A stretch of DNA of 47,173 bases from Candidatus Poribacteria bacterium. Lineage in GTDB: Bacteria; Poribacteria; WGA-4E; WGA-3G. Shown one piece after another: positions 26,283 to 34,234 of the stretch (the first letter of the stretch is position 1; the number at the start of each line of letters is the position of its first letter). Under the pieces are notes generated by a model that was not told where the DNA came from, did no database searches, and saw only the letters and a list, made by a program, of their open reading frames with translations. The translations under genes were made by a program, and so were the position numbers. Location: positions 1 to 47,173 of the forward strand of contig JAPOQK010000047.1 in NCBI GenBank assembly GCA_026710795.1. Reading direction: 5' to 3'.

Positions 26283-29200
26283 AATTATGTAAACTTAAAA
26301 TAAAAAACTTAAATAGTTTTCGCGGTGAGGTAGTAATAGATTTTGAAGAATCTCCATTGAATGATGCATCACTTGTTGCTATTACTGGTCCCACAGGTTC
26401 CGGTAAAACAACAATTTTAGATGCAATATGTGTCGCACTATACGGAAAAACACCGCGCCTCACAGGTTCAAGCACACGGAATCCTAAAAACCTTATAAGT
26501 CATGGGGAAAAAGAATGTTCTGCTGAAGTGCACTTTCTTGCAAATGAAACGCGTTATATAGCGGTTTGGGAAGGTAAGAAAAAAGGATCTCCTAAAGGTA
26601 GTCTGAAAATTGTTGATTCCAATGAACTCATCACTGAGAAATTGTCCAATAAAGGTAAAGCAATGGGCGACAGTGAAAGTACGGTAAGCGATGAAATTAC
26701 ATCTATTTTAGGTCTCGATTTCGAGGCATTCACACGTTCTGTCATGTTAGCACAGGGAGAATTCGCAGCATTCCTGAAGTCACTTCCTGAAGATAGACGT
26801 GAAATACTGGAAGCAACAGCAGGTATACACATATACGATAAACTAAAGGAGGCACTAAACGCAAAAGTAAATCAAGTCTCAGATGAATATAATGAAATAG
26901 AATATAAACTAAATCAAATACCAGATGCAACAACTGAAATACTTGAAGAAGAAATTGCTGAACTTACCAGATTAAAATCTGAAGCAGAAAAGTTAGGAGG
27001 AAGAAATCAACAAATACTGAAGGAAAAAGAAACCGAAACTGAACGCACAGATGAATATAACAAATTGCAATCATCCCAAGAACAGCAAAAAGAACTCGAA
27101 AATCAACAACACATCATTGATAATATAAAAGCAGAACTCAAGCTTGCAGAATATGCAAACCAACTGCGTCCAGAAAAACAAGCTTACGATTCAGCAAAAT
27201 CCGAACATGAACAAAAGTCTGTAGAACTACAAAATGCAAAAACAGAACATGATGAAGCACAAAAGCAAATTGAAACTAACAAAACTGATTTTGAAAATAA
27301 GGACAATAAATACAATACAGAATTATCAAATTACAACAGAAAAACTAAAACTTACAACTCAGCAATAATTGACATAAATCAAGCAAACACCAACTTTGAT
27401 CAAGCGAATCAACGAATCACTAAACAAAAAGAGATAAATGACCAACTTGAAACATCACAATTTGAGTTATCTCATAAAGAAACTCTGCAGTATGAACTGC
27501 AAACGCAGATTGAGGAAGCAAATTCATTCATAACAGATAACCCATTACCTTCAGACCGAAACCATCGACTCACTCGTGTTAGCAATCAATTAACTGAACT
27601 ACGTGCACATCGCAAAAATCTAAAAGCGAAAAATGATAGTCAAACCGAACAAATGTCAAACATTGACGAACTGGATGTATCCATTAAAGAACTTACCAAC
27701 AATAAAGATAAACTACTAACTGAAAAAGTTAACGCTAAAAATACTTACAATACTACTCAACAGACATTAGAGATACTACAAGACACAGGTTCTATTCAGT
27801 ATTGGCAAGAACAAAGAAGCATTGCAATAAATGCACTTCAAATCGCACAGGAATACGAAATTAAAAATCAACAAATCCATGATATAACACACGACGTGAC
27901 CAAACTTCAAAAACAAATTTCAACCTTTGATGAATCACTTGATGAAATTGAATCTAATCTTAAAGTTCAAATCGAACTCTGCAAACGCATAGATGCCAAA
28001 GTAAAAGAACTTGAAGAAGAAAGGAAAAATGCTCTATTAGCAAACCCTATCAACTTACTCCGGCAACAACTTGAGAATGGCAAACCGTGTAAAGTATGTG
28101 GTGCAACTGATCATCCCTTTTCAAACAATGTTGAAATTGATTGTGAAGATCATCAAAACATTATCAATCAAAAACTTCTTGAGGTACAAACCGAAGCAGA
28201 AAATGCTCAAGACAAGAAAACTAATCTTGAAAATGAACGGATACGTATCACACAAAATATAAGAAATTATACCGAACAATGTAATGAACACTCAGATGAT
28301 ATAAAGAATCTGAATACTGAAATTCACGATCTACAAGAACAGTGGAAAAAACTATATCAATCAGAGAACATTTCACAGGAATGGGTAGAAAAAAGAATGA
28401 AGGATGCAGATATTACTATAGAGAGTTTTACTGATGCAAACAATGCTATTGCAGACACCAAAAATGATTTACAAATCATTTCTCAGAAACTTGATACCTG
28501 TGAACGCGATCTCAACAAAGAAAACGGTCAATTAATAAAGGCAAAACAGAACTTAGAGGTAATAACTATTGATATTGAAGACTTAAAATCAGACATTTCT
28601 GGAACTAAAAAAAGATTTTGGGAATTAATACCAGTTACCTTTCATAATATTACAGCAGATGAAGCAGTGAAACAATTCAGAGATAGTATAGATAAAATAG
28701 AAACCTGTGAGGACAATCTCAGCACATATAATACAAAGTTTGAGGTGAATTCTACCGAAATTCAGAACATACAAGACGATATTGATCGGTTGGAAGGACA
28801 AAAGAATCAACTGCAAAAGGAAATTGAATATTATCAAAATGAAGGTGGAAAATATCTCAATACAGTACGGGTACAGACAGACGGATTAGAAAGTGAAGAT
28901 GAAATTAGGAATGCACTCAATAGTATGGAAACTGAACTTCAGCAACAGAAAAACAAACGGGATAAAGCTGAAACTCTATTACAAAAGAGTCGTGATATTC
29001 TCACTCAAAAACAGACTTCTTATAGAATATCTGAACAACAATTACATTCTACATTAGAAAACCTAAAGAATACTAAGAATGCATATTTTGTAAAACTCAA
29101 TGAGTTAGGATTCAAATCACCAGAAGACCATGACAAAGCGTTTAGAGATGAAGACAAAATTCAAGAGATTGAAATGCAGATCACTCACTACAACCAAGAA

Positions 29201-29920
29201 TCTCAACAACTTCAAGTAGAAATTAAAGCCTTAAGAAGTAAATTTGATGACTCCCCTTATGTTCCAGATTTACTTCCAGAAATAATAAATATCGCAGAAG
29301 AAATAGCCGAAGAAATTCAAAAAAAACAACAACAAATTGGCGCACAACAACAGATTATCGATGAACTAAAAGAAAATCTGAAAAAACGTGAAGAAATTAA
29401 TGATGAACTTCAATCTGCAAAAAATGAAATGGAACGATGGCAAAGGTTACAAGAAACAATTCATCAAAACAAACTTCGCGATTTTGCACTGGACATAACT
29501 TTCCAACAAGTCAGTCGTATAGCAAATGAACACTTGAAATATCTTACCTCAGAACGGTATCAACTCAAAGTTGAAACAATCGGAAAACTCAGTGTCATAG
29601 ATAGATGGAATGCAAATGAAGAACGACCCGTTGAAACACTGTCCGGCGGTGAATCGTTCCTAACAAGTATGGCACTTGCCCTGGCTCTCTCTGAACTCAG
29701 TCAAGGACGGGCACAACTCAACTCTCTCTTCCTTGATGAAGGATTCGGAACACTGGATACAGAAACACTTGAAATCGCTATCGCTGCATTGGAAGGACTT
29801 CGCATGCAAGGAAGAAGTATCTTCATCATAAGTCATATACAAGAATTAACAAAACGTTTACCTGTCAAAATCAACGTCAGGAAACGAGGAAATGGAAGCT
29901 CAACAATTGACATTAAATGA
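26279..29920 (+). CDS. sbcC: Exonuclease subunit SbcC (Rad50-like SMC ATPase)
   Basis: SbcC is the ATPase and DNA-tethering subunit of SbcCD. Walker A is GPTGSGKTT at residues 37-45. Two long coiled-coil arms rich in Glu, Lys, Gln and Asn flank the zinc hook Cys604-Lys-Val-Cys607. The signature LSGGESFLTSMALALALS and Walker B SLFLDEGFGTLD are near the C-terminus. At 1213 residues it is long for the family (about 1050), through extended arms. The stop codon is formed by a tandem 10-bp duplication (TGACATTAAA twice, 29908-29927). Without one copy the frame would end two codons later with Ser. Confidence 0.96.
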   Translation: MKLCKLKIKNLNSFRGEVVIDFEESPLNDASLVAITGPTGSGKTTILDAICVALYGKTPRLTGSSTRNPKNLISHGEKECSAEVHFLANETRYIAVWEGKKKGSPKGSLKIVDSNELITEKLSNKGKAMGDSESTVSDEITSILGLDFEAFTRSVMLAQGEFAAFLKSLPEDRREILEATAGIHIYDKLKEALNAKVNQVSDEYNEIEYKLNQIPDATTEILEEEIAELTRLKSEAEKLGGRNQQILKEKETETERTDEYNKLQSSQEQQKELENQQHIIDNIKAELKLAEYANQLRPEKQAYDSAKSEHEQKSVELQNAKTEHDEAQKQIETNKTDFENKDNKYNTELSNYNRKTKTYNSAIIDINQANTNFDQANQRITKQKEINDQLETSQFELSHKETLQYELQTQIEEANSFITDNPLPSDRNHRLTRVSNQLTELRAHRKNLKAKNDSQTEQMSNIDELDVSIKELTNNKDKLLTEKVNAKNTYNTTQQTLEILQDTGSIQYWQEQRSIAINALQIAQEYEIKNQQIHDITHDVTKLQKQISTFDESLDEIESNLKVQIELCKRIDAKVKELEEERKNALLANPINLLRQQLENGKPCKVCGATDHPFSNNVEIDCEDHQNIINQKLLEVQTEAENAQDKKTNLENERIRITQNIRNYTEQCNEHSDDIKNLNTEIHDLQEQWKKLYQSENISQEWVEKRMKDADITIESFTDANNAIADTKNDLQIISQKLDTCERDLNKENGQLIKAKQNLEVITIDIEDLKSDISGTKKRFWELIPVTFHNITADEAVKQFRDSIDKIETCEDNLSTYNTKFEVNSTEIQNIQDDIDRLEGQKNQLQKEIEYYQNEGGKYLNTVRVQTDGLESEDEIRNALNSMETELQQQKNKRDKAETLLQKSRDILTQKQTSYRISEQQLHSTLENLKNTKNAYFVKLNELGFKSPEDHDKAFRDEDKIQEIEMQITHYNQESQQLQVEIKALRSKFDDSPYVPDLLPEIINIAEEIAEEIQKKQQQIGAQQQIIDELKENLKKREEINDELQSAKNEMERWQRLQETIHQNKLRDFALDITFQQVSRIANEHLKYLTSERYQLKVETIGKLSVIDRWNANEERPVETLSGGESFLTSMALALALSELSQGRAQLNSLFLDEGFGTLDTETLEIAIAALEGLRMQGRSIFIISHIQELTKRLPVKINVRKRGNGSSTIDIK

Positions 29921-29957
29921 CATTAAATCCTAACTTTAACAATATTGGAGACATCAC

Positions 29958-30716
29958 ATGATATTTGGTTTCATGTCTTCTGTCTGTCCACCATTGTCGT
30001 TGACAGAATTGATTGACAAAGCAAAACATTACAATTATGAACACTTAGAACTCCGTGTAGAATGGGATCATGGACACGGTGTAGAATTGGATTCTTCACA
30101 GCAAGAACTCAACGAGGCAAAACAACAATTTGCTGATAGCGGAATAACACTTTCCTGTATAGCAACAGGTGTGAGATTCATTAGTCCCGATGCTGAAAAA
30201 CGCACAGAACAGGTTGATCTGCTAAAGCGATATATTGACCTATCAGAAAAGATGGGAGCAGAGAATATTCGTATTTTCGGGGATCCTGTACCGAAAACAC
30301 CTAATGAAGTGGATCAAACGCTTGATTGGGAAGCAGAAGGTATCCGTGCTTGCGATGGATTAGCAGGAGAAGCAGGTGTTGCACTCTGTTTGGAAACACA
30401 CGGAAACCTATTAGCAAGTTACTTGGCTGAGGTGTTATATCGGGCAGAAGCTAAGAACACTTTTGTAAATTGGCATGCAGGGCATCACGTGCGACACGGA
30501 CAACCTGTAGATGTTGCTTATGTCCATTTACGGAATAAAGTCAGACATGCTCATGTCAACTTTGGAGATGAAGGTCCTATGCCAGATACTGAAAAAGAAT
30601 CCTTAACTTTTCTCAAAGAAGACAATTACGATGGATTTATATCTATAGAGGTAATCAATCCAAAGGATTCAGATGCGGTACTTCAACGGCATGCTGAACT
30701 ATATAAGACACTGTAA
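29958..30716 (+). CDS. Sugar phosphate isomerase/epimerase-like TIM-barrel protein
   Basis: This 252-residue protein is of the xylose-isomerase-like barrel family (hydroxypyruvate isomerase, IolE and others). Visible blocks are the HLELRVEWDHGHG strand-loop, SEKMGAENIRIFGDP, a metal-binding glutamate in VALCLETHGN, FVNWHAGHH (in place of the usual D-x-x-H), VRHAHVNFGDEG and YDGFISIEVIN with the last metal-ligand glutamate. The substrate is unknown. A GGAG site is 8-9 bases before the ATG. It is 37 bases after sbcC and is ended by the hairpin at 30750-30781. Confidence 0.82.
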   Translation: MIFGFMSSVCPPLSLTELIDKAKHYNYEHLELRVEWDHGHGVELDSSQQELNEAKQQFADSGITLSCIATGVRFISPDAEKRTEQVDLLKRYIDLSEKMGAENIRIFGDPVPKTPNEVDQTLDWEAEGIRACDGLAGEAGVALCLETHGNLLASYLAEVLYRAEAKNTFVNWHAGHHVRHGQPVDVAYVHLRNKVRHAHVNFGDEGPMPDTEKESLTFLKEDNYDGFISIEVINPKDSDAVLQRHAELYKTL

Positions 30717-30749
30717 AGATTAATTTGTGAACAGGTAGAGAGAAATACC

Positions 30750-30790
30750 GTGGCGGACATGTTTCTATACGTGTCTGCCACTATTTTATT
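30750..30790 (+). terminator. Rho-independent terminator after the isomerase-like gene (probably bidirectional)
   Basis: GTGGCGGACATG (30750-30761) pairs with CGTGTCTGCCAC (30770-30781), with one G-T wobble, around an 8-base loop, and is followed by TATTTTATT. It lies 33 bases after the isomerase-like stop and 7 bases beyond the end of the convergent ErpA-like gene, so it probably serves both. Confidence 0.75.
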
Positions 30791-31118
30791 ACACACTAAA
30801 CGATTCACCACATCCACAGGTGTTTTTTGCATTTGGATTGGTAATCTTAAAACCTGAATCCATTAAACCGTCATTGTAATCCAAAACAGATCCAGCAAGA
30901 TAAAGAGAACTGCGCGGATCAATAAAAACCTTTAAACCGTGGAACTCATAAACTCTATCAGTACCTTTGGCTTCACCGAACTCAAGGCTATATTGAAAGC
31001 CAGAACACCCTCCACCAATAACCTGCATTCTCAATCCAAGTTCCGCATCTGAGTTGCTTTCACTACCATTTATGAGTATTATTGCTTTCTCTGCCGCAGA
31101 TTCTGTTACATTAATCAT
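30789..31118 (-). CDS. Iron-sulfur cluster A-type carrier (IscA/ErpA family)
   Basis: This carrier accepts Fe-S clusters from a scaffold and passes them to target proteins. The 109-residue protein has the three family cysteines: Cys38 in IGGGCSGFQYSLEF, and Cys101 and Cys103 in NTCGCGESF. LGLRMQVIGGG and FIDPRSSLYLAGSVLDYND are also typical. ErpA is the closest guess, but A-type subfamilies are hard to separate by eye. It follows the IscU-like gene by 11 bases and is probably co-transcribed from the promoter at 31546-31574. Confidence 0.9.
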   Translation of the reverse strand: MINVTESAAEKAIILINGSESNSDAELGLRMQVIGGGCSGFQYSLEFGEAKGTDRVYEFHGLKVFIDPRSSLYLAGSVLDYNDGLMDSGFKITNPNAKNTCGCGESFSV

Positions 31119-31129
31119 TTGTACATCTC

Positions 31130-31492
31130 CTATTGAAATGTAATGTTAGCAAGTGCAGTTTTCAGTGCTGATTCTGCATAAGTTGCATAACGAAGTTTAT
31201 CCGCAGGAAGTCCACCTAAAGCAATTGAGATGTCTGATGCTTTTATCTCTGATGCTTCTGATACATCAATACCAGTGACCATTTCAGTTAGCATTGACCC
31301 ACTCGCAATCACTGTCGGACATCCAAACGCCCTAAACTTCGCTTCAACAATTTTATCATCTGTTATTTTTAATGTGAGTTTTAACATTTCACCACTTGCA
31401 GCGGAACCAATTGTTGCTGATCCATCTGCATCAGCAATAGTCCCAATATTACGCGGATTTTCGAAATGTGATGTAACCTCGTCGGTAAACAT
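31130..31492 (-). CDS. IscU/NifU-N-like protein lacking two of the three scaffold cysteines
   Basis: The 120-residue fold matches the IscU scaffold: NPRNIGTIADADGSA, the LKLTLKITDDKIVEAKFRAFGCPTVIAS block and SDISIALGGLPADK. The ligands do not match. The first Cys of the usual PxCGD is Ser33 (AASGE), the Asp is Glu35, and the HCS triad is RYA, so only Cys58 remains. A classic [2Fe-2S] cluster cannot be held with one cysteine per subunit, though a bridging dimer or another role is possible. The ribosome-binding site AGGAG lies 6 bases before the ATG, and a consensus promoter is at 31546-31574. It heads an operon with the A-type carrier, so a role in Fe-S metabolism is still likely. Confidence 0.82.
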   Translation of the reverse strand: MFTDEVTSHFENPRNIGTIADADGSATIGSAASGEMLKLTLKITDDKIVEAKFRAFGCPTVIASGSMLTEMVTGIDVSEASEIKASDISIALGGLPADKLRYATYAESALKTALANITFQ

Positions 31493-31545
31493 ACCACACT
31501 CCTATGATACTCACATTGTATATCCAAATTCCTGTATTATTCCAT

Positions 31546-31574
31546 ATTATACCTTAATTACCTACAAATGTCAA
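31546..31574 (-). promoter_or_regulatory. Consensus promoter of the IscU-like/A-type carrier operon
   Basis: On the minus strand TTGACA (31574-31569) and TATAAT (31551-31546) are separated by exactly 17 bases, a perfect sigma-70 consensus. The predicted start is near 31539, giving a leader of about 47 bases with AGGAG just before the ATG at 31492. Confidence 0.82.
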
Positions 31575-31871
31575 ATCCAATAAACGGGTGTGTAAAGTTT
31601 TCCGCACTAAACACATTACACAATAAAATATACAAAACATATTCCTTATAGCAAACAAAACACAGAAAAATGAAAAACGCTCGCGAAAAATCAACAAAAA
31701 GCAAATATGGAAAACGTACAATTTCAAAAACTTTATAATTTGTTAAGTAACCCTTACGAACTCTTATGTAGACAGGTCTAACAACGACTAAAAAACATAC
31801 AGGATGTACGGAATTTAGTGCCATTATAATAGAATCCAATATATATCCAATATAAAATTCAGTTATTTTAT

Positions 31872-31900
31872 TTGACATACACATAAAGGTGTTATATAAT
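31872..31900 (+). promoter_or_regulatory. Consensus promoter in the gap before the GH5-like gene
   Basis: TTGACA (31872-31877) and TATAAT (31895-31900) are separated by exactly 17 bases, again a perfect consensus. Transcription should start at about 31907, which is itself the A of an ATG (31907-31909). Nothing well recognised lies downstream for 490 bases. Confidence 0.8.
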
Positions 31901-31906
31901 TAACAC

Positions 31907-31945
31907 ATGTTTAGAATTAAAACACTTATTGTCGATACATATTGA
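31907..31945 (+). other. Possible leaderless 12-codon peptide
   Basis: An ATG exactly at the predicted transcription start opens a 12-codon frame (MFRIKTLIVDTY) ending in TGA. It could be a leader peptide or a chance frame. There is no similarity that I recognise. Confidence 0.2.
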
Positions 31946-31977
31946 GATAATCTAAGTGATATTGAGGATCCCAGAGG

Positions 31978-32193
31978 ATGCGGAAACCCAGATTTTATAT
32001 ATCCAAAAGTGTAATCTTAGCGAAATCAACAATTATCTTAGGGTGCGTTGATTCCGTGGATCAGGTGTGTACTTTAATTGACACTTACATGTTGAACGAA
32101 ACCGAACAAAAAAGGCGCAAAAAAAAAATGCGAAATTCGCGTCACATTCCTTGTCCTGACTGGATTCAAAACGTCACTGTGACGTGCAAATAG
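31978..32193 (+). CDS. Small hypothetical protein whose 3' end lies in a repeat
   Basis: I do not recognise this 71-residue frame. The first part is mixed (a hydrophobic stretch near residues 10-24) and the middle is strongly basic (QKRRKKKMRNSR). The last 30 or so codons fall in the 96-bp repeat that is also found inverted at 47035-47130, where the matching frame is broken. GAGG words at 31962-31965 and 31974-31977 precede the ATG, and a consensus promoter is about 70 bases upstream. It could be a small gene, a gene remnant that acquired a repeat, or a chance frame on a non-coding RNA. Confidence 0.28.
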   Translation: MRKPRFYISKSVILAKSTIILGCVDSVDQVCTLIDTYMLNETEQKRRKKKMRNSRHIPCPDWIQNVTVTCK

Positions 32194-32199
32194 GTCACA
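32104..32199 (+). repeat. 96-bp dispersed repeat, copy A (inverted relative to 47035-47130)
   Basis: The 96 bases match the reverse complement of 47035-47130 over their whole length, with a 23-base core (starting GCGAAATTCGCGTCAC) identical. It contains several GTCAC/GTGAC half-sites, including a perfect 15-bp palindrome ACGTCACTGTGACGT at 32171-32185 and a further GGTCAC at 32193-32198. The half-site layout resembles a protein-binding site, such as a transposon end. Confidence 0.8.
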
Positions 32200-32325
32200 A
32201 TTTTATGAGGTAAGGATATGACGCTTCTACTTTCAAATGCTACTACCAAAGAAGGGTTTACCAATTGTGCCAACATATAATAATATACGGTTTACAAAAT
32301 CCATAAAACAATTAAAACTACCCTA

Positions 32326-32354
32326 TTGTAATTTCCACTCATTTTTGCTATCAT
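32326..32354 (+). promoter_or_regulatory. Promoter of the GH5-like gene
   Basis: TTGTAA (32326-32331) and TATCAT (32349-32354) are separated by 17 bases. The predicted start is near 32361, about 36 bases before the ATG at 32397, which has GGGAG at 32388-32392. Confidence 0.52.
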
Positions 32355-32396
32355 AAGAGTCCAACAACTATATAAACCTTATGCATTGGGAGCAAA

Positions 32397-33416
32397 ATGA
32401 AAACAACTGTCAACATCATTGATGATGCCTTCTATATTAATGGTGAAATTACATATAAAGGACGCGTCTATAAAGGTAATAAGATTGAGGGTTTACTTCT
32501 CAACAGCCGTATGGTACAAGGTATATTTGATGATCGAAATCCAGATACGATTCATCGTTGGGAATACCCTGACACAGGAAAATGGGATGCAGAACGTAAT
32601 ACTCGTGAATTTTTAGCTGCAATGCCATCATGGAAAGCACACGGAGTTTTGGCATTTACTATCAACCTACAAGGCGGAAGTCCTGAAGGTTACTCAAAAG
32701 CACAACCATGGCACAATTCTGGTATTGAATCTGATGGAAGTCTGAATCCAGATTATATCTCGCGATTAAAACGCATCATTGATTTTGCTGATGAACTTGG
32801 TATGGTAGTCATTCTTGGTTACTTTTACTTCGGGCAAGACAACCGTCTAAACGATGAAAAGGCAGTTATTCGTGCAACGGACAACGCCACACAATGGTTA
32901 TTTGACAACGGATATACTAATGTGATTGTTGAGGTAAACAATGAATGTAATGTTAGATATTCACATGACATTTTAAAGCCAGATAGAGTTCATGAATTGA
33001 TTGAACGTGTGAAATCAATAACACATGATGATAAAAGATACCTCGTTGGAACGAGTTATGGGGGTGGAAGAGTTCCGCTTGAAAATGTTGTATGTGCATC
33101 CGATTTTTTGCTTGTGCATGGTAATGGAGTAAGAGATCCGAATCGTATCCTTGAAATGGTGCAACAAACACGACATGTTCCAGGATATCGTCCAATGCCA
33201 ATTCTATTCAATGAAGACGATCATTTTGATTTTGATAAACCACTCAATAACTGCATCGCGGCAATTAGCCAATATGCATCATGGGGTTATTTTGATCCGG
33301 GTGAAAACGACTATCATCACGGATATCAATCCGTACCCGTTCAATGGCAAATTAACACACCACGAAAACGCGCTTTTTTTCAGTATATTCGCGATATCAC
33401 AGGATATACTCAATAG
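32397..33416 (+). CDS. Glycoside hydrolase-like TIM-barrel protein (GH5/cellulase type)
   Basis: This 339-residue cytoplasmic protein has no signal peptide. The clan GH-A signs are visible: VIVEVNNECN with the Asn182-Glu183 pair at the expected acid/base position, and ILFNEDDHF with Glu273 at the expected nucleophile position after a late strand. YISRLKRIIDFADELGMVVILGYFYFGQDNR is the usual helix-strand block before them. Substrates of such proteins range over beta-glycans and are not deducible here. The ribosome-binding site GGGAG is good. The slipin gene follows after 15 bases. Confidence 0.7.
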   Translation: MKTTVNIIDDAFYINGEITYKGRVYKGNKIEGLLLNSRMVQGIFDDRNPDTIHRWEYPDTGKWDAERNTREFLAAMPSWKAHGVLAFTINLQGGSPEGYSKAQPWHNSGIESDGSLNPDYISRLKRIIDFADELGMVVILGYFYFGQDNRLNDEKAVIRATDNATQWLFDNGYTNVIVEVNNECNVRYSHDILKPDRVHELIERVKSITHDDKRYLVGTSYGGGRVPLENVVCASDFLLVHGNGVRDPNRILEMVQQTRHVPGYRPMPILFNEDDHFDFDKPLNNCIAAISQYASWGYFDPGENDYHHGYQSVPVQWQINTPRKRAFFQYIRDITGYTQ

Positions 33417-33431
33417 AAAGGAACAGTGAAT

Positions 33432-34214
33432 ATGACTGAAATACCATATTATTACTTTCTCATTGCATTTGCTGTAATAATCATGTTTGCAACCAGTATC
33501 CGAATCCTGAAAGAATACGAACGTGCCGTTATTTTTCGGTTAGGACGTTTTACTGGAACACGGGGTCCTGGTCTCGTTATTATGATTCCGTTTTGGATAG
33601 AACGTATGCAGCGTGTTAGTTTACGGGTAGTCGTTAATGATGTTACACCACAAGATGTGATAACAAGAGATAATGTCTCGGTCAGCGTAAATGCTGTCCT
33701 AACATTTCGTATAACAGAACCAGAGAAGGCAGTTATTGAGGTAGAAGAATTTGGCTTTGCTATATCACAAATTGCACAAACGACACTCCGAAGCGTACTT
33801 GGACGTGCAGAACTTGACGATTTGTTATCTGAAAGAGATAAACTGAATCAAGATTTAGAGGAAATCATTAAGAAACAGTGTGAACCATGGGGGATTGAAG
33901 TACATGCAATGGAGATTAAACACGTTGACTTACCAGTAGAAATGCAACGTGTTATGTCAAAACAGGCAGAAGCGGAACGGGAACGGAGAGCAAAAGTAGT
34001 TCATGCAGAAGGAGAATTTGAATCAGCAGAGGTATTGACCGACGCAGCTAAAATACTTAGTGAAACACCAACAGCAGTTCAACTTCGGTTTCTTCAAGCT
34101 CTGGTAGAAGTGAGTGCTGAGAAAAACTCAACCGTTATCTTCCCTATCCCAATAGACCTTCTAAGTCAGTTTTTAAATAAGGATAAGGAGACAGATAAAT
34201 CAGATAAGGTGTAG
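33432..34214 (+). CDS. Slipin/stomatin-like SPFH-domain protein
   Basis: This 260-residue membrane-anchored protein has one N-terminal helix (residues 5-25) and then a full SPFH (band 7) domain: [59 protein letters not shown] and [21 protein letters not shown] helical region [26 protein letters not shown] follows. Slipins form rings that organise membrane proteases and lipids; the common NfeD partner is absent here. I chose the ATG at 33432 because AAGGA sits about 9 bases before it; a GTG at 33426 is too close to that site. Confidence 0.93.
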   Translation: MTEIPYYYFLIAFAVIIMFATSIRILKEYERAVIFRLGRFTGTRGPGLVIMIPFWIERMQRVSLRVVVNDVTPQDVITRDNVSVSVNAVLTFRITEPEKAVIEVEEFGFAISQIAQTTLRSVLGRAELDDLLSERDKLNQDLEEIIKKQCEPWGIEVHAMEIKHVDLPVEMQRVMSKQAEAERERRAKVVHAEGEFESAEVLTDAAKILSETPTAVQLRFLQALVEVSAEKNSTVIFPIPIDLLSQFLNKDKETDKSDKV

Positions 34215-34234
34215 ATAATATGACTTCTGCATTC

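Larger units (their letters stand above)
31493..32396. other. Promoter-rich intergenic region of 904 bases
   Basis: Two fully consensus promoters point away from each other (31546-31574 minus, 31872-31900 plus), with a third serving the GH5-like gene (32326-32354). The 300 bases between the first two contain no credible gene; a 108-codon minus-strand frame at 31558-31884 is AT-driven and overlaps both promoters. The right part contains a small open frame (31978-32193) and a 96-bp repeat (32104-32199). Confidence 0.55.

Noticed and set aside
31558..31884. 108-codon minus-strand open frame in the gap
   Set aside because: It overlaps two consensus promoters, is rich in Phe, Tyr, Ile and Cys as expected from AT-rich noncoding DNA, and has no recognisable domain.
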